Shown in pieces: positions 23,545-29,058 of a stretch of DNA of 29,058 nucleotides (its first letter is position 1; each line of letters begins with the position of its first letter). Both the position numbers and the translations under genes were made by a program. The stretch comes from Gammaproteobacteria bacterium UBA2168 (GTDB lineage: Bacteria; Pseudomonadota; Gammaproteobacteria; Pseudomonadales; Azotimanducaceae). The stretch spans positions 1 to 29,058 of the forward strand of contig DCWG01000093.1 of NCBI GenBank assembly GCA_002327525.1, written 5' to 3'. Below the pieces are notes generated by a model that had not been told where the DNA came from, ran no database searches, and saw only the letters and a program-made list of their open reading frames with translations.

Positions 23545-24999
23545 ATGAGCCGCTCTCTCGTTCTTCAGCAACTGAAATCCATTCTGCCCCCGGCATCGCT
23601 CATAACCGACGCCGCTGCCAAACGTCCGTATGAAACCGATGGTCTGACCGCACTTCGAGAGCAACCGTGGGTGGTGGTGCTGCCGGAGACAGAGGCACAG
23701 GTGGCACAAGTGCTGCGTATTTGTGCCGCATGCGAGGTGCCGGTAGTGGCTCGTGGTGCGGGTACCGGACTCTCCGGTGGAGCCCGCCCGGTGAGTGACG
23801 GTGTCGTGCTGGGACTGTCCAAAATGAACCGCATTCTGGAAATCGATATCGATAACTGCGTTGCCCGGTTGCAGCCCGGTGTGCGCAATCTGGCCGTTAC
23901 CGAGGCCGCCGCCGAGTATGGGCTGTACTACGCTCCGGACCCCTCATCGCAGATTGCGTGCAGCATCGGGGGCAACGTGGCCGAGAACGCGGGCGGCGTG
24001 CACTGCCTGAAGTACGGTCTGACCGTGCACAATGTGGTGGGTCTGAAATTGCTGACCGTCGAGGGAGAAGTGCTCGAACTGGGTGGCAAGGGGCTGGATG
24101 CGCCCGGCTATGACCTGCTGGCGGTCCTGTGCGGCTCCGAGGGTATGCTCGGTATCGTCACCGAGGTGGTGGTGCGCCTGTTGCCGGATCCGGCTGCCAG
24201 ACTGGTGATGCTCGCAGCGTTTGCAGACACGGAACTCGCCTCGGCAGCGGTCAACGAGACCATTAAAGCAGGCGTGATCCCGGCGGGTATGGAGATGATG
24301 GACCGCCTCGCGGTGCAGGCAGCAGAAGATTTTGCACATGCGGGATACCCGCGCGGTGCGGGCGCGATTCTGCTCATCGAACTCGATGGCACGGCAGCGG
24401 AACTGGCGGCGTTGGAAGCCGAGGTGACGGCGGTGGTCAGGGCCGCGGGTGCGTTCAGCGTCGACGTGGCGCGCGATGCGCAGCAGCAGGCCATTATGTG
24501 GAAGGGTCGCAAGTCGGCGTTTCCAGCAGTTGGGCGTATCGCGCCCGACTATTACTGTATGGACGGTACCATCCCAAGACGCAGACTCGGTGAAGTGCTC
24601 GGTGAGATCAACCTGCTGTCCCGTGAGTATGGGCTGGAGGTTGCCAACGTCTTTCACGCCGGTGACGGCAATTTGCATCCGCTGATTCTCTACGATGCCA
24701 ACGTCCCCGGTGAGCTCGCGCGTGTAGAGGAAATGGGCGGGCGCATTCTCGAACGCTGCGTGGAGGTGGGCGGTACGGTAACCGGCGAACATGGCGTTGG
24801 CGTCGAGAAGCTGGATCAGATGTGTGTGCAGTTCACGGAAGCGGAGCTCCGTCAGTTCGAACGACTGAAAGCGGTGTTCGATCCCGCCGGGGTGCTGAAT
24901 CCCGGCAAAGCTATCCCCACACTCTCGCGTTGCGCGGAACTCGGCGGCATGCATGTACATCGGGGTGAGTTGCCGTTTCGTAACCTGGACCGGTTCTGA
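23545..24999 (+). CDS. glcD: Glycolate oxidase FAD subunit GlcD
   Basis: A full-length 484-aa FAD-linked oxidase. The FAD_binding_4 domain has ARGAGTGLSGGARP (residues 69-82), DPSSQIACSIGGNVAENAGG and the segment CGSEGMLGIVTEVVVRLLP. The C-terminal FAD-oxidase domain has NVFHAGDGNLHPLILYD and GGTVTGEHGVGVEKLDQM. With GlcE and GlcF it oxidises glycolate (and often D-lactate) to glyoxylate and passes electrons to the membrane quinone pool. The glcE start overlaps its stop by 1 nt (TGATG), so translation is coupled. No glcC regulator is adjacent; upstream is only the decayed outer-membrane gene. A promoter is not evident in the 26 nt before the gene. All motifs are intact. Confidence 0.95.
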   Translation: MSRSLVLQQLKSILPPASLITDAAAKRPYETDGLTALREQPWVVVLPETEAQVAQVLRICAACEVPVVARGAGTGLSGGARPVSDGVVLGLSKMNRILEIDIDNCVARLQPGVRNLAVTEAAAEYGLYYAPDPSSQIACSIGGNVAENAGGVHCLKYGLTVHNVVGLKLLTVEGEVLELGGKGLDAPGYDLLAVLCGSEGMLGIVTEVVVRLLPDPAARLVMLAAFADTELASAAVNETIKAGVIPAGMEMMDRLAVQAAEDFAHAGYPRGAGAILLIELDGTAAELAALEAEVTAVVRAAGAFSVDVARDAQQQAIMWKGRKSAFPAVGRIAPDYYCMDGTIPRRRLGEVLGEINLLSREYGLEVANVFHAGDGNLHPLILYDANVPGELARVEEMGGRILERCVEVGGTVTGEHGVGVEKLDQMCVQFTEAELRQFERLKAVFDPAGVLNPGKAIPTLSRCAELGGMHVHRGELPFRNLDRF

Positions 25000-26027
25000 T
25001 GGCTGATCGTGGTGACGAGTTGGCAGCGAGCATCCGCGACGCGGCCGAATCGGGACAACGGCTCGTCGTTCGCGGTAGCGGCAGCAAGCCGTGGTTAACC
25101 GCAACCTGCGAGGGCGAAGTATTGTCCGTTGCCGGTCACACCGGTGTCATGGACTACCGCCCCGAGGAACTGGTGTTGACAGCGCGGGCGGGCACTGCGC
25201 TTGACGAGATCGAAGCGGTGCTCGCAGAAAACGGTCAGCATCTGGCATTCGAGCCGCCGCGCATCGGCGGCGGTGGAACGCTGGGCGGAGCCGTCGCGGC
25301 GGGCCTCTCGGGTCCTGGGCGACCGTGGCGCGGATCGGTACGTGACGCGGTGCTGGGTGTGACCATGATCAACGGTTACGGCGAGATGCTGGCTTTCGGC
25401 GGCCAGGTGATGAAGAACGTCGCTGGCTACGACGTCTCACGTTTGCAGGCCGGGGCATATGGTACGTTGGGTGTGCTGTTGTCGGTGAGTGTGCGCGTGC
25501 AGCCCTCACCGGAATGCGAGCGCACGCTGCATTTCGAGCAGGATGCCCCCGAAGCGCTCGCAACGATGCGTGATTGGGCGCGGCTGCCGTGGCCGGTGAG
25601 CGCCACCTTGCACGAGCGACAGACGCTGAGTGTACGTCTGTCGGGTAGCCATGCGGGCGTGGCTGGCGCGGTGGCAGAACTGGGTGGCGAGTGCAGCGAT
25701 GATCTGAGCCTGTGGGATCAGCTGCGCGATCGCGGGCACAGGCTCTTTGGCGGGCCGGTGTTGTGGCGTGCGTCCTACCCCCCGGCAGCGCCGTTGCAGG
25801 GCGATGAGTGCGCCATGGAGTGGGGCGGGGCGCAACGTTGGTATCGGAGCGATGTGAGCGAGCATGTGCGGGCACAGCGGGGTTGGATGCGGCGCGCGGA
25901 CGCACCGGGCCAGCTGCCGGGTGGAACCTATAGCGCGCGCATCAAGAAGGCCTTCGATCCACAGGGCGTGCTGAATGCGTCACTCAACGCGCACACCGGT
26001 GATGGTGAGGCGAGCGATGCGCACTGA
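24999..26027 (+). CDS. glcE: Glycolate oxidase FAD-binding subunit GlcE
   Basis: A 342-aa protein related to the N-terminal half of GlcD. It shows the reduced FAD_binding_4 pattern: LVVRGSGSKPWL, EELVLTARAGTALDEIEAVL, FEPPRIGGGGTLGGAVAAGLSGP, and MKNVAGYDVSRLQAGAYGTLGV. The C-terminus ends with an SARIKKAFDPQGVLN-type motif, shared with GlcD (FDPAGVLNPGK). It should form the heterotrimer with GlcD and GlcF. The start overlaps the glcD stop by 1 nt, and glcF begins 11 nt before its stop, so the three are tightly coupled. No lesion is visible. Confidence 0.94.
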   Translation: MADRGDELAASIRDAAESGQRLVVRGSGSKPWLTATCEGEVLSVAGHTGVMDYRPEELVLTARAGTALDEIEAVLAENGQHLAFEPPRIGGGGTLGGAVAAGLSGPGRPWRGSVRDAVLGVTMINGYGEMLAFGGQVMKNVAGYDVSRLQAGAYGTLGVLLSVSVRVQPSPECERTLHFEQDAPEALATMRDWARLPWPVSATLHERQTLSVRLSGSHAGVAGAVAELGGECSDDLSLWDQLRDRGHRLFGGPVLWRASYPPAAPLQGDECAMEWGGAQRWYRSDVSEHVRAQRGWMRRADAPGQLPGGTYSARIKKAFDPQGVLNASLNAHTGDGEASDAH

Positions 26028-27216
26028 ACTGGCGCCGTCACTGCTCGCGACTCCCGAGGGCCGGCGTGCCGACGAGATCCTGCGTGCTTGTGTGCACTGC
26101 GGTTTCTGCAACGCCACCTGCCCCACGTATCAGCAGCTGGGTGATGAACTCGACGGACCGAGGGGACGTATCTACCTCATCAAGGGGCTGCTCGAATACC
26201 CGGATGAGCCGGAGTCCGTTCGCATTGCGCGCACACATCTCGACCGTTGCCTGACCTGTCGCGCCTGTGAGACCACCTGTCCATCGGGTGTGCGCTACGC
26301 CGAGCTTCTCGAAATTGGCCGAATGCGGGTGGAAGATGGTACGCACCGCGGCTTGGGCGCGCGCCTGTTGCGTCGACTGCTCACCTTCGTGCTGCCGCGA
26401 CGACGTCTATTCCGGGTGCTCGCCGGGCTTGGGCGCAGCTTTCGTTGGATGTTACCCGGGGTGCTCACCAGTCACCTGCCGGCTGGGGTGAACACCCGGT
26501 GGCCCGTGCCTGTGGCGCGTCAGCGACGGGTGGCGCTATTGCAGGGTTGTGTACAGGATGCGTTGACGCCTCAGGTGAATGCACAGCTTGCGAGCCTGCT
26601 CGATCGCAAGGGTATCGAAGCCGTGCGGGTAGAGGACGAAAGCTGTTGCGGGGCACTGGCGCTGCACTTGGCGGATCAGGATCGGGCACAGGAGACGATG
26701 ACGCGTAATGTCGTCGCTCTCGCGGCGATGGTGCCGGATGTCGAGGCCATTCTATCGACCGCCAGCGGTTGTGGCGTGACCGTCAAGGAGTACGACCGGC
26801 ACCTGGCTGGGCACGAGCGCGCCGGTGAGGCGAAGGTCGTCGCAGAAGCCACGCGCGATGTCGCCGAGTATTTGCGTGAATTCCAGTTTGACAAGCGTAC
26901 GGACGTAGATCGGGTAGCATTTCAGCCGCCGTGCTCGCTGCAGCATGGGCAGGCGATAACAGGGGTGGTAGAGGATATTCTACGAGGAGCAGGTTACGAA
27001 CTCGTTGCGGTTGCCGATGCGCATCTGTGTTGCGGATCCGCGGGTACGTATTCACTATTGCACAGCGGGATGGCGCGCACTCTGAGATCCGAGAAGCTAC
27101 GCCGGCTGACCGCAGCGCGACCGCACGTGATCGCCACGGCGAATGTCGGCTGTCAGACGCATCTCGGTGCCGGGACGAACGTGCCGGTGATGCATTGGAT
27201 AGAGCTGCTGCGCTAG
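26017..27216 (+). CDS. glcF: Glycolate oxidase iron-sulfur subunit GlcF
   Basis: A 399-aa electron-transfer subunit. Two 4Fe-4S ferredoxin motifs are seen: Cys25, 28, 31, 35 in CVHCGFCNATCP, and Cys78, 81, 84, 88 in CLTCRACETTCP. Two CCG domains follow, with VALLQGCVQ and ESCCGALALHL, then FQPPCSLQHGQ and HLCCGSAGTYSLL. I chose ATG 26017, which overlaps the glcE end by 11 nt and gives the usual MRTELAPSL start; the longer frame from 25975 lies in glcE and lacks family sequence. It passes electrons from the GlcD flavin toward quinones at the inner membrane. All cluster ligands are present. Confidence 0.95.
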   Translation: MRTELAPSLLATPEGRRADEILRACVHCGFCNATCPTYQQLGDELDGPRGRIYLIKGLLEYPDEPESVRIARTHLDRCLTCRACETTCPSGVRYAELLEIGRMRVEDGTHRGLGARLLRRLLTFVLPRRRLFRVLAGLGRSFRWMLPGVLTSHLPAGVNTRWPVPVARQRRVALLQGCVQDALTPQVNAQLASLLDRKGIEAVRVEDESCCGALALHLADQDRAQETMTRNVVALAAMVPDVEAILSTASGCGVTVKEYDRHLAGHERAGEAKVVAEATRDVAEYLREFQFDKRTDVDRVAFQPPCSLQHGQAITGVVEDILRGAGYELVAVADAHLCCGSAGTYSLLHSGMARTLRSEKLRRLTAARPHVIATANVGCQTHLGAGTNVPVMHWIELLR

Positions 27217-27263
27217 CGCCGCAAAACAAGGAAGAACTAGACAAACACTATACAGGGGGAGAG

Positions 27264-28577
27264 ATGGCTGCAGAGCCTGGCCAGATGGCGAGCGGGGGGG
27301 AGGAGTCCATAGCTGGCCGTCACTATGCGTTTCTGGGTTTTCTGACGTTGCTCAACGTCATGAATTTCGTAGACCGGCAACTGCTCGGCAGCTTCGCCAA
27401 CTTCATCGTGCCGGAACTCGAGCTGACCAACACCCAGTTCGGGCTCCTGACGGGGCTCGTGTTCATCGTGTTCTATTCCGCGATGGGACTGTTTATGGGG
27501 GCGTTGGCGGACATGGTCAATCGTACCCGGCTCATCGCGGCGGGCCTCGCGGCCTGGAGCATCCTCACCGCGCTGTCAGGTGCCGCACGCGGTTTCTGGA
27601 GTCTTGCGGCACCCCGCATGTTGATTGGCGTGGGTGAATCCATCATGACACCTACCTCCATGTCCCTGCTGGCCGACCGTTTCCCGCCGCAACGCCTCGG
27701 CTTCGCTTCCGGGTGCTACTACATGGGTGTGCCGATCGGCGTGGGTGTGAGCCTGTTGATCGTCGGCTATCTGGGTCCTGCCATCGGATGGCGAAATTGC
27801 TTCTATCTGCTGGGTGGTATCGGCGTGGTGCTGGCGATCGTCATGCTGTTCATGAAGGAGACACCACGGCGTCATGTGGTGGAAAACGCGCAGCAGGAGA
27901 AGCTGACCTTCGGGGAGATCGTGGCCGTGCTGGGCCGGGCGCTCAGGAAGAGCCCGGCGCTTGGGTTGACGATTGCGGGAGGCGTGGCCATGCACTTCAT
28001 CCTGGGTGCGGCCACGTTCGATCAGCTCTGGTACGTCCAGGAACGCGGCTTCGACCGGGCGGAGATCGCGCAGTGGACCGGCTGGATCGGTCTCACTGGC
28101 GGCGTGCTCGGCAATCTCTTTGGCGGTATCGGTAGTGATCGCTTCCTGACCCGCACGGGTGTCGGCAGGCCGATGTTCCTGTTCTGGGTGATCCTGCTGC
28201 TCGCTCCGTTCAACATCGCTTACCGTCTGGTGGACGGCGACAGCATCTGGTTCTGGGTGGGTATTTTCATGGGTTTCTTCCAGCTCGGCTGCTTCTATGG
28301 CCCGACTTTTTCGACGGTGCAGGAACTGGTGCCGCCGCAGATACGCGCCACGGTGGTCGCTTTCTACATCCTGCTGCTCAATTTGATCGGTCTGGGCATC
28401 GGCATCACGTGCGGTGGCATCGTCATCGATATGCTGATGGCGCGCGGTGTGGAAGAACCCTACACGTGGACGTTGTTCAGTTTCACGCTCATCAGCCTGA
28501 CTGCCGCTCCGCTGTTCTTCTGGGCCGGCAGGCGCTACCGGGGCGATCGTGAGCGGCTGTTCAGGTCGTTTGAGTGA
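27264..28577 (+). CDS. MFS transporter, spinster-like
   Basis: A 437-aa major facilitator with 12 helices. Family signs are LNVMNFVDRQLLGSFA in helix 1, LTNTQFGLLTGLVFIVFYS in helix 2, GALADMVNRTRLI in the first loop, and RMLIGVGESIMTPTSMSLLADRF in helices 4-5, which is the pattern of spinster-type carriers of bacteria. The ATG at 27264 has AGGGGGAG 2 to 3 nt upstream and lies 47 nt after glcF; the longer frame to 26931 merely shadows glcF. A run of seven G (27294-27300) lies at codons 11-13, before the first helix. The substrate is unknown; a small organic acid linked to glycolate use is plausible from context only. The GNAT remnant begins in its stop codon (GTGA overlap). Confidence 0.87.
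   Translation: MAAEPGQMASGGEESIAGRHYAFLGFLTLLNVMNFVDRQLLGSFANFIVPELELTNTQFGLLTGLVFIVFYSAMGLFMGALADMVNRTRLIAAGLAAWSILTALSGAARGFWSLAAPRMLIGVGESIMTPTSMSLLADRFPPQRLGFASGCYYMGVPIGVGVSLLIVGYLGPAIGWRNCFYLLGGIGVVLAIVMLFMKETPRRHVVENAQQEKLTFGEIVAVLGRALRKSPALGLTIAGGVAMHFILGAATFDQLWYVQERGFDRAEIAQWTGWIGLTGGVLGNLFGGIGSDRFLTRTGVGRPMFLFWVILLLAPFNIAYRLVDGDSIWFWVGIFMGFFQLGCFYGPTFSTVQELVPPQIRATVVAFYILLLNLIGLGIGITCGGIVIDMLMARGVEEPYTWTLFSFTLISLTAAPLFFWAGRRYRGDRERLFRSFE
27294..27300. repeat. G7 homopolymer at the start of the MFS coding region
   Basis: Seven consecutive G lie 30 nt after the start ATG, in the cytoplasmic N-terminal tail. A gain or loss of one base would frameshift the gene in codons 11-13. The current length keeps the frame. 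Confidence 0.7.
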
Positions 28578-29058
28578 GCGGCGAGTTGGTTGCATCGCCG
28601 CGCCTGCCACGCTCGGTGACGAGCGGGCGGCTCACGCTGCGAGTTCCCGAAGCCGCCGATGTGCTGCCGCTCGACGAAGCTGTGATGGCATCGTTTCCCG
28701 AACTGCAGAGGTGGATGGAGTGGGCGGTGGAGCCGGTATCACGGAGCGCTACCGCCGAGTTCGTGGAGCATGCACAGGTGGTTTGGCGAAAAGACGAGGA
28801 ATGGCCGGTGCTGATGATCGACGGTGATGGCGTGATCGCGGGCGCGTCTGGATATCCGAACATCGACTGGAGTGTGCCGAGTTTCGAAATCGGCTATTGG
28901 GTATGCACCAGTGAGGTGGGCAAGGGGGGTATGCCAGCTAGGCAACCCGGACGCTGACCGATCTCGCCTTCTCAAGGTTCGGAGCGGCACGCGTCTACCT
29001 GCGTATAGACGATCTCAATACGAGAAGCTATCGCGTGGCTGAGTGGCTGAGTGGCTGA
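28574..29058 (+). pseudogene. Broken GNAT acetyltransferase (RimJ/RimL type), continues beyond the window
   Basis: The reading starts at GTG 28574, overlapping the MFS stop by 4 nt. It gives the N-terminal half of an Acetyltransf_3-type GNAT: SGRLTLRVPEAADVLPLDEAV, an acceptor region, then DGVIAGASGYPNIDW and SFEIGYWVCTSEVGKG. At the G6 run (28924-28929) the frame is lost and stops at 28957. With one more G, or two fewer, the next residues read YAS, then a TAG at 28937-28939 where relatives have Glu (the GYASEA motif of the acetyl-CoA loop), then ATRTLTDLAFSRFGAARVYL and RIDDLNTRSYRVAEWL. The final 24 nt are an 8-bp unit repeated three times that ends the frame in TGA. At least two, probably three, lesions are present. 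The acetyl-CoA-binding half is not translated, so the gene is dead as read. Confidence 0.78.
29035..29058. repeat. 8-bp tandem repeat, three copies, at the window end
   Basis: GTGGCTGA is repeated exactly three times and runs to the last base shown, so more copies may follow. The unit is not a multiple of three, so copy number would change the frame of the GNAT gene it lies in. Confidence 0.9.

Noticed and set aside
23944..25104. 386-codon minus-strand open frame across glcD and glcE
   Set aside because: It spans two conserved genes on the other strand and shows low-complexity composition; shadow.
26931..27263. Extended N-terminus of the spinster-like carrier
   Set aside because: These codons overlap the conserved CCG domain of glcF in another frame, and the ribosome site supports ATG 27264.
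27576..28610. 344-codon minus-strand open frame opposite the spinster-like carrier
   Set aside because: The product is His/Gln/Glu-rich with no motif, the typical reverse reading of a membrane protein gene.
1..29058. Search by eye for CRISPR arrays, IS elements, tRNA and rRNA genes
   Set aside because: No regularly spaced repeats, transposase motifs, terminal inverted repeats or tRNA-like cloverleaf sequences were recognised. A tool-based scan (tRNAscan, Rfam) was not possible.

Overview
The window looks like a high-GC gammaproteobacterial chromosome segment, probably from a marine or host-associated lineage. That placement rests on the mix of families: an NfeD/slipin pair, a PRK09060-like dihydroorotase with RidA, a TIGR04219-like outer-membrane protein, glcDEF, a spinster-type MFS carrier, a SYLF protein, DUF3089 and an LLM flavin oxidoreductase. 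No phage, IS element, CRISPR array, rRNA or tRNA was recognised. Gene density is high and many genes overlap by 1 to 18 nt, but several genes are visibly broken.

Layout. 308-3720 (+): an NfeD membrane protease and slipin operon, then an MFS transporter whose first membrane helix lies upstream of any standard start codon. 3777-5118 (+): a decayed DUF5916-like outer-membrane barrel. 5252-9851 (-): a one-direction run holding an alpha/beta hydrolase, a 56-aa PLDc_N membrane peptide, a small membrane-anchored protein frameshifted by a perfect 13-bp tandem duplication, and three tandem secreted paralogues of unknown function. 10112-11448 (+): a stand-alone GYD-domain protein followed by a GYD-like domain fused to a PlsC acyltransferase. 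A broken paralogue of the hydrolase (-) lies just beyond. 12458-18279: an LLM oxidoreductase (no standard start codon), an NYN plus OST-HTH RNA-binding/nuclease protein, a secreted SYLF lipid-binding protein, a thiolase, a convergent MFS transporter and a divergent GST. 18327-19677: a nitronate-monooxygenase-like enzyme and an XRE regulator with a DUF4177-like tail. 19902-22774 (-): a RidA, dihydroorotase and DUF3089 operon. 22989-23518 (+): a decayed TIGR04219-like protein. 23545-28577 (+): glcD-glcE-glcF and a spinster-like MFS carrier. The window ends in a broken GNAT acetyltransferase that finishes on three copies of an 8-bp tandem repeat.

How the genes work together. glcDEF should oxidise glycolate to glyoxylate at the membrane, and the downstream carrier may feed it or export product. 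RidA, dihydroorotase and DUF3089 look translationally coupled and may serve cyclic amide or pyrimidine-type metabolism with damage control. NfeD and slipin form a classic membrane-quality pair. The hydrolase, GYD and GYD-PlsC genes suggest a lipid-remodelling module.

The most unusual signals are the GYD-PlsC fusion beside a GYD gene with two hydrolase copies around them, the three-gene paralogue array, and a cluster of gene lesions at slippage-prone sequences (13-bp duplication, T8, G6, 8 bp x3). The lesions suggest ongoing gene decay, reversible switching, or base-calling error; sequence alone cannot decide which.
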